DNA of 13,232 nt from Candidatus Fonsibacter lacus (GCA_010021145.1 RGRP01000013.1:1-13232), one strand, 5' to 3'; numbered from the stretch's first letter, positions 1-6,821 are shown. Program-made: numbers and translations. Notes: generated by a model from the sequence alone, not told the origin.

Positions 1-249
1 AATTAATTTTTTTAATTTTTTACAAAAATTATCAGTATTAAAATTTTGTCCATTTTCACTAAGAAATATAATTTTTTTCTCTTTTTTGTTTTTTATTATA
101 GTTTCAAGTTCTTTTATTGAGATATGTTCGATTGCAAAGTTAGTGATTCCACTATTTTTTAAACTTTTGAGTCTGATCTCATATCTGTTGCATAATTCAT
201 TTTCTTCATCTTTATTTAGTCTTCCTAAACAAAGGATTTTAATTTTCAT
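1..249 (-). CDS. rlmH: RlmH, 23S rRNA pseudouridine-1915 N3-methyltransferase (partial, 3' end outside window)
   Basis: The N-terminal 83 codons are present and no stop occurs before the window edge. The translation begins MKIKILCLGRLNKDEENELC and later reads FLSENGQNF. This matches the start of RlmH (YbeA), a SPOUT-fold methyltransferase of about 150-160 residues that methylates pseudouridine 1915 in helix 69 of 23S rRNA on assembled 70S ribosomes. The SAM-binding trefoil-knot part lies beyond the edge, so catalytic residues cannot be checked. The ATG (247-249) shares its A with the rsfS stop codon (TAATG), which implies translational coupling. The rsfS-rlmH order is widespread in bacteria. 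Family assignment rests on the N-terminal pattern plus this neighbourhood. Confidence 0.88.
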   Translation of the reverse strand, partial: MKIKILCLGRLNKDEENELCNRYEIRLKSLKNSGITNFAIEHISIKELETIIKNKKEKKIIFLSENGQNFNTDNFCKKLKKLI

Positions 250-605
250 TAAACAAAGATTTTTTGATTTGGAATAATATCTTCCCACATTTTTTCCAAT
301 TCATAATTTTTTCTTTGTTCATGGTGAAAAATGTGAATTATAATGTCAATTGCATCAATGAGTTTCCAGTTGTCACTATCTTTGCCTTCAACTTTGCATC
401 CTTTGATTCCCATTTTTTTTAATTCTTCAATTGTATTTTCAGAGACAGATTGAATGTGCCTAGAAGAGGTCCCGCTAGCGACAATCATATAATCTGCAAT
501 AGAACTCTTGTTTGCAAGATTAATAGTTACGATGTCTTTTGCTTTATTATCATCAAGAATTTTAATTATTTCTTTTAGAAGAACTTCTTTTTTCTTAATT
601 TGCAT
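249..605 (-). CDS. rsfS: Ribosomal silencing factor RsfS
   Basis: This 118-residue protein has the DUF143/RsfS fold throughout. It contains ADYMIVASGTSSRH at about 37-50 and the typical C-terminal block around W80-LID, then DIIIHIFHHEQRKNYELEKMW at 87-107 (signature residues W80, H91, F93, R98, Y101, L103, W107). RsfS binds ribosomal protein L14 on the 50S subunit and blocks joining with 30S, damping translation in starvation. Its length is normal for the family. The ATG at 603-605 lies inside the end of nadD (11-base overlap), and its stop overlaps the rlmH start by one base, so the three genes are almost certainly translated from one transcript. Confidence 0.95.
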   Translation of the reverse strand: MQIKKKEVLLKEIIKILDDNKAKDIVTINLANKSSIADYMIVASGTSSRHIQSVSENTIEELKKMGIKGCKVEGKDSDNWKLIDAIDIIIHIFHHEQRKNYELEKMWEDIIPNQKIFV

Positions 606-1158
606 TAATTGTTTTTTTTATTTTTGATGATGAAACATTCATACCTTTTGTACTCAAAAAATACCATCTATGTTGTTTGTCTTTTGAAGCCAAATTTAAA
701 GATTTGTATTTTTCGAGCTTTTTTGCAGCTATAGAATTGAGTGATTTTATTGAAAATTCTGGTCTATTCACAACAATAATAGATAATTTATTTAAGATCT
801 CATTATATTTCTTCCACTGATTAAATTTAACAAAACTATCGGCGCCCATAATAAAATAATATTTATGTTCTGCAGATTTATTAATTAAGTAACTGATATT
901 ATCAAATAAGAAATTTGATCTGGTTTTTTCTTCTATATATTTAACTTTAATTATATTTTTATTTTTTATTATAAATTCATTACATAATTTTATTCTATTA
1001 GAAATATCGTTAGATGAATTATTTTTTTTTAATGGATTTTTTTTTGTAACAAGCCAAAGAACCTTATTTAACTGAAATCTTTTGGTTGCTTCTAATGAAA
1101 TATTTAAATGTCCAATATGAGGCGGATCAAAAGTTCCCCCAAGAATGCCAATTTTCAT
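595..1158 (-). CDS. nadD: Nicotinate-nucleotide adenylyltransferase NadD
   Basis: This 187-residue nucleotidyltransferase makes nicotinic acid adenine dinucleotide from nicotinate mononucleotide and ATP, in the cytoplasmic NAD synthesis pathway. The N-terminal GGTFDPPHIGHL (7-18) carries the HxGH-type nucleotide-binding motif. MGADSFVKFNQW (104-115) is the central NadD motif, and VSSSKIK (175-181) stands in for the usual ISSTxIR phosphate-binding motif near the C-terminus. Length is slightly below many homologues but nothing essential appears missing. It follows proA after 17 bases and overlaps rsfS by 11, keeping the common nadD-rsfS-rlmH arrangement. Confidence 0.95.
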   Translation of the reverse strand: MKIGILGGTFDPPHIGHLNISLEATKRFQLNKVLWLVTKKNPLKKNNSSNDISNRIKLCNEFIIKNKNIIKVKYIEEKTRSNFLFDNISYLINKSAEHKYYFIMGADSFVKFNQWKKYNEILNKLSIIVVNRPEFSIKSLNSIAAKKLEKYKSLNLASKDKQHRWYFLSTKGMNVSSSKIKKTINAN

Positions 1159-1176
1159 TATAATTTAATAAAAAGA

Positions 1177-2439
1177 TTAAGGTCTAATTTGTCCATTACC
1201 TTTTACTAGATATTTGTAAGTCACTAGTTGTTCAAGTCCCACAGGTCCTCGAGGATGTAATTTATTTGTAGATATTCCAACTTCTGCTCCAAAACCAAAC
1301 TCATTTCCATCAGCAAATTGAGTAGAGGCATTATGTAACACTATTGCACTATTCACTTTCGACAAGAATAACATAGCATTCTTTTTGTTATTGGTAACAA
1401 TGCTATCAGTATGACGGGTTCCATATTTATTTATATGGTCAATTGCCTCATCAACTCCACTAACAACCTTTACTGATATTATAGAGTCTAGATATTCGGT
1501 TTTCCAATCCTTCTCTTTTGCTAAAGAAATATTAGAATTTATATAATTTCTTTTGGTAATTTTATCGCCAATAATTTTACATCCACTAATATTTAATAAT
1601 TGCAATATTGGTTTTAAGTGAGTTTTTATACATGCCTTATGAATTAATAAAGTTTCGGCAGCGCCACATACACTAGTATTTCTCATTTTAGCATTGAGTG
1701 TAATTTTTTTTGCCATGTTTAAATCTGCAAATTTGTCAATATAGACATGGCACAATCCTTCTAGATGACCAATCGTCGGAACATTAGACATTGTTTGAAC
1801 TTTCTTGACTAAGTTTTTCCCTCCCCTTGGAATAATTACGTCAATAAACCTCTCCATTTTTGAAAGCATGTAATCAACAAACTTTCTATTTGTATTATTA
1901 ATTAATTGAACACAATTTTCATTAATATTATTTTTTCTTAAGGATTTTCTGAAATATTCAGAAATAATTTTATTTGTCTGAATAGCTTCACTTCCGCCTC
2001 TTAAAATAACCGCATTGCCAGATTTAAAACATAAGGTTGCAACATCTGAAGTAACATTTGGTCTAGATTCATATATTACTCCAATAACACCAATTGGAAC
2101 TGTATATTTATTAATTACCATCCCATTAGGCCTTTTCCATTTTGCTATTATCCTTTGCGTTGGATCTTTGAATTTAATAATCTCTTGGACTGACTTAATG
2201 ATATGGTTAATTTTACTATCGTTTAGAATTAGTCGATCAATTAAGTTTTGACTGAGACCTTTTCTATTTGCTTTAGAAATATCAATCTTATTAGCATTTA
2301 AAATCTTTTTTTTATTTGATTTTAAATTTTTATAAAAATCTGTAAGAACTTTATTTTTTTTCCTCTCATTTAATAGTGATAGATCTTTAGATGCGTTTAA
2401 AGCATTTAAACCTATTTTATCTAAATAACTATTGCTCAT
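1177..2439 (-). CDS. proA: Gamma-glutamyl phosphate reductase ProA
   Basis: This 420-residue aldehyde-dehydrogenase-fold enzyme reduces gamma-glutamyl phosphate to glutamate-5-semialdehyde with NADPH, the second step of proline synthesis. Visible family marks are PIGVIGVIYESRPNVT (115-130) in the cofactor-binding half, GHLEGLCHVYID (224-235), the catalytic cysteine C258 in RNTSVCGAAE, and the C-terminal FADGNEFGFGAEVGIS with HPRGPVGLEQL. Length matches the family. It starts 4 bases after the proB stop. The usual proB-proA pairing suits channelling of the unstable acyl phosphate. A 78-codon reading frame on the opposite strand inside it is a shadow. Confidence 0.97.
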   Translation of the reverse strand: MSNSYLDKIGLNALNASKDLSLLNERKKNKVLTDFYKNLKSNKKKILNANKIDISKANRKGLSQNLIDRLILNDSKINHIIKSVQEIIKFKDPTQRIIAKWKRPNGMVINKYTVPIGVIGVIYESRPNVTSDVATLCFKSGNAVILRGGSEAIQTNKIISEYFRKSLRKNNINENCVQLINNTNRKFVDYMLSKMERFIDVIIPRGGKNLVKKVQTMSNVPTIGHLEGLCHVYIDKFADLNMAKKITLNAKMRNTSVCGAAETLLIHKACIKTHLKPILQLLNISGCKIIGDKITKRNYINSNISLAKEKDWKTEYLDSIISVKVVSGVDEAIDHINKYGTRHTDSIVTNNKKNAMLFLSKVNSAIVLHNASTQFADGNEFGFGAEVGISTNKLHPRGPVGLEQLVTYKYLVKGNGQIRP

Positions 2440-2443
2440 AAAT

Positions 2444-3556
2444 TTACTCGGCTTGATAAACTAAATTGTCTATATGAACTATTTCTCCTCGACTAACATA
2501 GCCTAGTATTTCCTTAATTTTATCAGTTTTAAAACCAATAATTTTTTTAGCATCTAAACTTGAGTAAGCACTTATGCCAGTTGCTATACGTTTGTTTTTA
2601 GAATTTATAATATAAATAGCATCACCGCGATTAAAATTTCCCTCAACCGAAGTTACTCCTATTGGCAAAAGACTTTTTCCGTTTTTTAATGCTTTTTCAG
2701 CTCCTTCATCAATCATAATCGAACCTTTGGTTGCAATTGAATTTAAAATCCATTGTTTTTTTGCATTCAAAGATGATGATTGAGATTCAAACAAAGTATA
2801 ATTTTTATTTTTAATAATATTTTTTATTGGATTATTAATCATCCCGCTTGTTAAAATCATGTCACAACCAGACTGCATACAAATTTTTGCAGCTTTAATT
2901 TTAGTTATCATTCCACCCGTTCCATAAGAGCTGATGCTTTCAGATGCAAGTGCTTCTATAGATTTATCTATAGTTGTTACCTTTTTAATTATTATTGCAT
3001 TCTTATTTTTCTTTGGATCTGCAGAATAAAGACCATCTATGTCTGAAAGCATGATTAAACAATCAGCGTTGCATATTTGAGCAACTCGCGCAGCTAGTCT
3101 GTCGTTATCACCATATCTTATTTCTGAAGTCGCAACGGTATCATTTTCATTTACAATTGGTACTACGGACATTTTTAATAAGTTATTTATTGTTTCTTTA
3201 GCATTTAATGATCTTCTTCTTTCTTCTGTATCCTCCAATGTAAGCAATATTTGAGAAATTTTTATCTTTTTCTTTTCGAATGCTTTTTTAAAAAGATTAA
3301 TTAATTCAATTTGACCAATAGCTGCTATTGCTTGGAATTGGCTTAATTTAGTATTTTTTTTATTTATTTTTAATAAATCACAGCCAAGAGCGATTGCCCC
3401 TGATGAGACAATAATAATTTGTCTATTTTTTTGTATTAGAAAATTAATATCTTCTATTAATTTATTAAACCAATTTTTTTTTATTTTATTTTTTCCATCA
3501 ACAATGAGACTGGAGCCTATTTTGATTACAATAGTCTTGTATTTTAAAATGTCCAT
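2444..3556 (-). CDS. proB: Glutamate 5-kinase ProB with PUA domain
   Basis: This 370-residue enzyme phosphorylates glutamate to gamma-glutamyl phosphate, the committed and normally proline-inhibited step of proline synthesis. The amino-acid-kinase domain (about 1-260) shows VIKIGSSLI (10-18), VSSGAIALG (50-58), NENDTVATSEIRYGDNDRLA (136-155), SDIDGLYSADP (171-181) and YGTGGMITKI (211-220). A C-terminal PUA domain (about 275-365) includes LLPIGVTSVEGNFNRGD. It is therefore the long, PUA-containing form. The start codon directly abuts the obgE stop (TAAATG, no spacer), indicating coupled translation with the GTPase gene upstream. Confidence 0.97.
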   Translation of the reverse strand: MDILKYKTIVIKIGSSLIVDGKNKIKKNWFNKLIEDINFLIQKNRQIIIVSSGAIALGCDLLKINKKNTKLSQFQAIAAIGQIELINLFKKAFEKKKIKISQILLTLEDTEERRRSLNAKETINNLLKMSVVPIVNENDTVATSEIRYGDNDRLAARVAQICNADCLIMLSDIDGLYSADPKKNKNAIIIKKVTTIDKSIEALASESISSYGTGGMITKIKAAKICMQSGCDMILTSGMINNPIKNIIKNKNYTLFESQSSSLNAKKQWILNSIATKGSIMIDEGAEKALKNGKSLLPIGVTSVEGNFNRGDAIYIINSKNKRIATGISAYSSLDAKKIIGFKTDKIKEILGYVSRGEIVHIDNLVYQAE

Positions 3557-4525
3557 TTAAATAGCTCGTAATAAATTTTTTACATTAATATTTTTTTCAA
3601 CAGATATATCATAAACTTTTTTCTTAATTTTTTTAGTAAAATTCATTATTTTCTCTTTTTTTTCTTTCTCATCTATTAAATCAATCTTGTTAAATACAAT
3701 AAGTTCTCTTTTTTTTATTAATTCAGGGTTAAATTCTTTAAGTTCATTTCTAATAATCTTATATTTTTCAACCAAATCATTTTCATTGATATCAATCATA
3801 TGAATTATGCTTTTACATCTTTCTATATGTTTTAAAAATTTATCACCTAAACCTGAACCACTATGAGCACCTTCAATAAGACCAGGTATATCAGCGATAA
3901 TTATTTCTTTATTATCGATAAAAACAACGCCAAGATTTGGATTTAGAGTTGTAAAAGGATAATTAGCAATTTTTGGTCTTGCTCTAGTTGATATTGAAAG
4001 CAGACTAGATTTTCCTGCATTTGGAAAACCAATAATTCCAACATCAGCAATTAATTTTAATTCAAGCCAAACCGTAAATTCTTCGCCTTTTTTTCCGTAA
4101 GTAAATTTTCTTGGCGATCTATTAGTTGAGCTTTTAAACTTTGAATTACCTAGACCACCCTTACCTCCTTTGGCTATGACATATTCTTGATCTTCTTTAA
4201 CTAGATCAAATAGTAATGTTTTTTTATCTTCCTCATATATTTGTGTTCCAACAGGAACTCTTAAAATTAAATCTTTTCCTGACAACCCTCTTTTATTATT
4301 TCCAGAACCATTAAATCCATTTTGAGCTTTATGGTGTTGAGCAAAACGATAATCAACTAAAGTATTTAAACCATTTACCGCTTTGACAATTATCGATCCT
4401 CCATCTCCACCATCTCCGCCATAAGGACCTCCAAATTCAATAAATTTCTCTCTTCGGAATGCAACGCAACCATTTCCTCCGTCTCCGGCCTTAATCATAA
4501 TTTTAACTTGATCTAAAAATTTCAT
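3557..4525 (-). CDS. obgE: Obg-family GTPase ObgE/CgtA, short form without C-terminal domain
   Basis: This 322-residue GTPase acts in late 50S subunit assembly and the stress response. Residues 1-158 form the glycine-rich Obg domain (AGDGGNGCVAFRREK, then GGPYGGDGGDGGS). The GTPase domain has G1 GFPNAGKSS (166-174), G2 in YPFTTLNPNLG (189-199), G3 DIPGLIEGA (212-220), G4 NKID (279-282) and a divergent G5, ISVEK (307-311) in place of the usual SA pair. The protein ends shortly after G5, so the variable C-terminal tail seen in E. coli ObgE (about 390 residues) is absent. It follows rpmA by about 50 bases, the usual order in proteobacteria, with a candidate terminator between. Confidence 0.97.
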   Translation of the reverse strand: MKFLDQVKIMIKAGDGGNGCVAFRREKFIEFGGPYGGDGGDGGSIIVKAVNGLNTLVDYRFAQHHKAQNGFNGSGNNKRGLSGKDLILRVPVGTQIYEEDKKTLLFDLVKEDQEYVIAKGGKGGLGNSKFKSSTNRSPRKFTYGKKGEEFTVWLELKLIADVGIIGFPNAGKSSLLSISTRARPKIANYPFTTLNPNLGVVFIDNKEIIIADIPGLIEGAHSGSGLGDKFLKHIERCKSIIHMIDINENDLVEKYKIIRNELKEFNPELIKKRELIVFNKIDLIDEKEKKEKIMNFTKKIKKKVYDISVEKNINVKNLLRAI

Positions 4526-4540
4526 ACAATCATATTATTG

Positions 4541-4577
4541 ATTATTAATAAAAACCTCAGTTTAAAAATAAACCGAG
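4541..4577 (-). terminator. Candidate intrinsic terminator between rpmA and obgE
   Basis: Read on the minus strand, CTCGGTTTA (4577-4569) pairs with TAAACTGAG (4564-4556), a 9-bp stem with one G-U wobble and a TTTT loop. It is followed by GTTTTTATTAATAA. The stem starts 1 base after the rpmA stop codon (4579-4581). Placement and U-tract fit a rho-independent terminator that would lower read-through from the abundant rplU-rpmA message into obgE. GC content of the stem is modest, so it may be leaky. Confidence 0.6.
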
Positions 4578-4578
4578 T

Positions 4579-4833
4579 TTATTGAGGGATTACTGAAATG
4601 TAAGTTCTTCCGAGTTTTTTTGTCTCGAATTTTACTACGCCGTTTACTTTTGAAAAAATGGTATGATCTTTTCCCATACCAACATTATTGCCTGGGAACA
4701 TTTTTGTTCCTCTTTGCCTCATAATAATATTTCCAGCAATTACAGATTGACCGCCAAACTTTTTAACGCCTAGTCGCCTTCCAGCACTATCGCGTCCGTT
4801 TTTCGTCGATCCACCAGCTTTTTTTGTTGCCAT
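4579..4833 (-). CDS. rpmA: 50S ribosomal protein L27
   Basis: This 84-residue basic protein matches bL27 over its whole length: MATKKAGGSTKNGRDSAGRR at the N-terminus, then LGVKKFGGQSVIAGNIIMRQ and GTKMFPGNNVGMGKDHTIF. L27 sits at the 50S interface, and its flexible N-terminal tail reaches the peptidyl-transferase centre. The N-terminus starts directly with the mature-type AT(K)KAGGS sequence, with no cleavable leader of the Firmicutes type. It lies 10 bases after rplU in the universal rplU-rpmA order and shares the rplU promoter. A hairpin with a U-tract follows the stop codon. Confidence 0.98.
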   Translation of the reverse strand: MATKKAGGSTKNGRDSAGRRLGVKKFGGQSVIAGNIIMRQRGTKMFPGNNVGMGKDHTIFSKVNGVVKFETKKLGRTYISVIPQ

Positions 4834-4843
4834 TTTTTATTAT

Positions 4844-5251
4844 TTATTTTTTAACAGTTTTTTTAGCTTCAACTTTTTTTTCTGAAGTCTTATTTTCTAC
4901 AGTAGCATTTTTAGCTTCAGCTAAAAGTTTACCACTTTTACCATAAATTTTTAAAATTTTCACTACCGAAACATGTTGTCTATGCCCACGTTTTCTTCTT
5001 GAATTTTGTCTTCTTCTTTTTTTAAAAATGATAACTTTATCATTTCTTGCTTGCTTTATAAGTTCTGCCTCAACATACGCTCCATCGATCATTGGAGAAC
5101 CTACTTCAGTTGTTGTATTATCTGTTGTCAAAAGAACTTCTTTGAACTCGAATGTTTTGCCAGCTTTATCATTAAGCTTTTCAATTCTAATAGTATCATT
5201 AGCTGACACTTTATATTGTTTACCACCGGTTTTGATTACTGCAAAAGTCAT
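4844..5251 (-). CDS. rplU: 50S ribosomal protein L21 with lysine-rich C-terminal extension
   Basis: This 135-residue protein begins MTFAVIKTGGKQYKVSANDT, the standard bL21 start, and contains IIFKKRRRQNSRRKRGHRQH (the conserved basic rRNA-binding block). bL21 binds 23S rRNA and neighbours L20 in the 50S subunit. E. coli L21 has 103 residues. Here the sequence after KILKIYGK continues for roughly 30 residues of Lys/Glu/Ala/Thr-rich, probably disordered tail ending KKTVKK. Such tails occur in alphaproteobacterial L21. The gene is first in its transcript, 24 bases after the proposed -10 element. AAAAGAAA upstream of the ATG is at best a weak ribosome-binding site. Confidence 0.97.
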   Translation of the reverse strand: MTFAVIKTGGKQYKVSANDTIRIEKLNDKAGKTFEFKEVLLTTDNTTTEVGSPMIDGAYVEAELIKQARNDKVIIFKKRRRQNSRRKRGHRQHVSVVKILKIYGKSGKLLAEAKNATVENKTSEKKVEAKKTVKK

Positions 5252-5275
5252 ATGTAATTTCTTTTAGGTCTGGGC

Positions 5276-5303
5276 AATATATATAGCCGCCTTAGCTTGT
5301 CAA
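5276..5303 (-). promoter_or_regulatory. Sigma70-type promoter of rplU-rpmA
   Basis: On the minus strand a perfect -35 TTGACA (5303-5298) is followed after 16 bases by a -10 TATATT (5281-5276). The start site would fall near 5269, leaving a leader of about 18 bases before the rplU ATG at 5251. The position in the only gap between gloB and rplU (82 bases) supports it, as does the expected strong expression of ribosomal protein genes. The spacer contains the GC-rich block GGCGGC, which stands out in this AT-rich window. Confidence 0.75.
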
Positions 5304-5333
5304 GATTGCGATTATGCTTAAGTGTATTGGATT

Positions 5334-6095
5334 TTAGAAGTTATCTTTTAGATCTCTAATCTTCTTGAAAAAATCTACTTCATTTAGATCTTTAAATCCA
5401 ATTTTTTCTTTAAATTTTAAATCATCAAATTTTAAAAAAATATTTAACCTCATTTCATCACTTAGAATAGAAGGGATACTCGGTAATTTATTTTTTATAT
5501 TATTAATTATTTGATTATATTTTCCTTTAAGTTCTAAATTATCCTTATCCATATCCATACAAAATTTTAAATTATTAATGGTATACTCGTGTCCACAAAA
5601 TATTTTTGTTTTAGAGGGTAAAGATTTGATTTTTTTTAGAGAATTTACCATCTCTAAATAAGAACCTTCAAATAATCTGCCGCAACCAAAAGAAAATAAA
5701 GTATCACCAGTAAAAGCCGACTCTTCATTTTTAAAATAATAAAATATATGACCAGACGTATGGCCTGGGACATGTTCTATTAAAACATCAGAGCCTTCAA
5801 AACTCCAAATTTGTTTATCTTTTAAAAAAATATCAATACCGGGAATTCTATTTTTATCTTTTTCAAAACCTAATATTTGTAAATTAAATTCTTTTTTAAG
5901 TTCTAGATTGCCACCAATGTGATCAGCATGATGATGTGTATTTAAAATATATTTTAAATTTAATTTATTTTTCTTTATAAAATTTATAATAGGCTCCGAC
6001 TCGGATGGATCGATAACACATGCATTTTTAGTATTTTTATTTTCAACGATATAAGCATAATTATCTTTTAGACATGGAATGATGTGAATATCCAT
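5334..6095 (-). CDS. gloB: Hydroxyacylglutathione hydrolase (glyoxalase II)
   Basis: This 253-residue metallo-beta-lactamase-fold enzyme hydrolyses S-lactoylglutathione to lactate and glutathione, the second step of methylglyoxal detoxification. The metal-binding motif THHHADHIGG (53-62) supplies H54, H56, D58 and H59. VPGHTSGH (109-116) gives H112, FTGDTLFSFGCGR (128-140) gives D131, and CGHEYT (167-172) gives H169. The C-terminal part (about 173-253) corresponds to the helical substrate-binding domain, with the final residues less conserved. It starts 11 bases after metW and is probably cotranscribed with it. The rplU promoter lies immediately downstream. Confidence 0.94.
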   Translation of the reverse strand: MDIHIIPCLKDNYAYIVENKNTKNACVIDPSESEPIINFIKKNKLNLKYILNTHHHADHIGGNLELKKEFNLQILGFEKDKNRIPGIDIFLKDKQIWSFEGSDVLIEHVPGHTSGHIFYYFKNEESAFTGDTLFSFGCGRLFEGSYLEMVNSLKKIKSLPSKTKIFCGHEYTINNLKFCMDMDKDNLELKGKYNQIINNIKNKLPSIPSILSDEMRLNIFLKFDDLKFKEKIGFKDLNEVDFFKKIRDLKDNF

Positions 6096-6106
6096 AATTT
6101 AAAAAA

Positions 6107-6709
6107 TTAGTTCTTTTTGCTAATTAAAAAAATACCAAATTCCGAATAAAGATTTTTTATTTCTAAATTGAAATTTGAAATTAAAGAAGATCTATCTTGT
6201 GTGACTGCAATTGATTTTATTATGTTAATTTTATCAGCATGACATAAATCAAAAAAATCTTTAATGGTGCACATATGTAAATTAGGGGTATCGTGCCATG
6301 TATTAGGCAATGTCTTTGTAACAGGCATTCTTCCTTTGAGTAGTAGGCTGAATCTAACTTTCCAGTATCCAAAATTTGGAATGGAAACAATCGCATTCTT
6401 TCCGATCCTCAAAAGTTCATGCAAAACTTTTCTAGGTTTGTAAAAAGCTTGAAGAGTTTGTGTTAGAATTACGTAGTCAAAAGATTGGTCTGGATAATTA
6501 ATTAAATCTTGTTCGGCGTCACCCTCAACAACAGAAAGTCCTTTACTTAGGCTTTCTTTAACCTTTTCGTGATCAATCTCAATACCTCGAGCATCAATTT
6601 TTTTTTCCTTTTTCAAATGAAGAAGAATGCTTCCATCACCACAACCTACATCGAGAACTTTTGAAAATGGCTTTATAAAATCTACTACTATTTTTGACTC
6701 TAATTTCAT
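6107..6709 (-). CDS. metW: MetW, methionine biosynthesis protein (class I methyltransferase fold)
   Basis: This 200-residue protein has the SAM-binding Rossmann motif VLDVGCGDGSIL (18-29), an acidic residue at the end of strand 2 (GIEID, 42-46) and D64 in EGDAEQ. It also has the MetW-specific central region SIPNFGYWKVRFSLLLKG (109-126) followed by RMPVTKTLPNTWHDTPNLH. MetW is normally encoded next to metX (homoserine O-acyltransferase) and is reported to form a functional partnership with it in methionine synthesis. No metX lies beside it here, since the upstream neighbour is divergent hisC. A SAM-II riboswitch and a TTGACA promoter precede it. No good Shine-Dalgarno stands directly before the ATG. 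Confidence 0.93.
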   Translation of the reverse strand: MKLESKIVVDFIKPFSKVLDVGCGDGSILLHLKKEKKIDARGIEIDHEKVKESLSKGLSVVEGDAEQDLINYPDQSFDYVILTQTLQAFYKPRKVLHELLRIGKNAIVSIPNFGYWKVRFSLLLKGRMPVTKTLPNTWHDTPNLHMCTIKDFFDLCHADKINIIKSIAVTQDRSSLISNFNLEIKNLYSEFGIFLISKKN

Positions 6710-6720
6710 TTTAATTAAAA

Positions 6721-6740
6721 AACACTTTAAAGTGATTTTT
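6721..6740 (-). terminator. Small AU hairpin with U-run in the metW leader (possible attenuator)
   Basis: Immediately after the SAM-II aptamer the minus strand reads AAAAATCACTTTAAAGTG and then a run of six T. CACT (6734-6731) pairs with AGTG (6726-6723) around TTAA. Beyond a single T-T mismatch, the A-run (6740-6736) can pair with the first T's after 6722. The layout resembles a short rho-independent terminator between aptamer and start codon. The core is also a perfect 12-base palindrome (6723-6734), so a protein-binding site is an alternative. The stem is thermodynamically weak. Confidence 0.35.
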
Positions 6741-6788
6741 ACCTCTTTAGCTGTTTATGTGCGCTCGCAATTCGGTAAATCAGCGCAA
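6741..6788 (-). ncRNA. SAM-II riboswitch aptamer (metW leader)
   Basis: On the minus strand GCGCTGATTTACCGAATTGC (6786-6767) runs into GAGCGC, then ACATAAACAGCTAAAGAGGT (6760-6741). P1 forms between TGCGCT (6787-6782) and AGCGCA (6765-6760). The loop bases ACC (6776-6774) can pair with the terminal GGT (6743-6741) to make the H-type pseudoknot. Short additional pairing between TTG (6770-6768) and CAG (6753-6751) is possible. Conserved blocks (GCGCUGAUUUA, CCG, AUUGC, AGCGC, AUAAA, AGCUAAA, GAGG) and their order match the SAM-II class, as I recall it from the well-studied Sargasso Sea aptamer. SAM binding would stabilise the pseudoknot and reduce expression of metW and probably gloB. The gene context fits, since SAM-II normally controls metX and other methionine genes. 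Confidence 0.88.
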
Positions 6789-6792
6789 ATGG

Positions 6793-6821
6793 TTTTTATC
6801 TTAGGCATAATTTATTGTCAA
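6793..6821 (-). promoter_or_regulatory. Promoter of the SAM-II/metW transcript
   Basis: A perfect -35 TTGACA (6821-6816) stands 17 bases before TAAAAA (6798-6793), a weak -10. GATAAA one or two bases earlier is an alternative. The implied start site is near 6786, which is the first base pair region of aptamer stem P1, so the RNA would begin almost at the riboswitch. That coincidence supports both calls. Confidence 0.55.

Noticed and set aside
86..277. 63-codon plus-strand open frame at the window start
   Set aside because: It is antisense to the rlmH N-terminus and the rsfS end, with Ser/Phe/Ile-rich shadow composition.
6711..6725. GTG-initiated micro-frame between aptamer and metW as a regulatory uORF
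   Set aside because: It would encode only four codons and lies about 16 bases from the GAGG, too far for efficient initiation.
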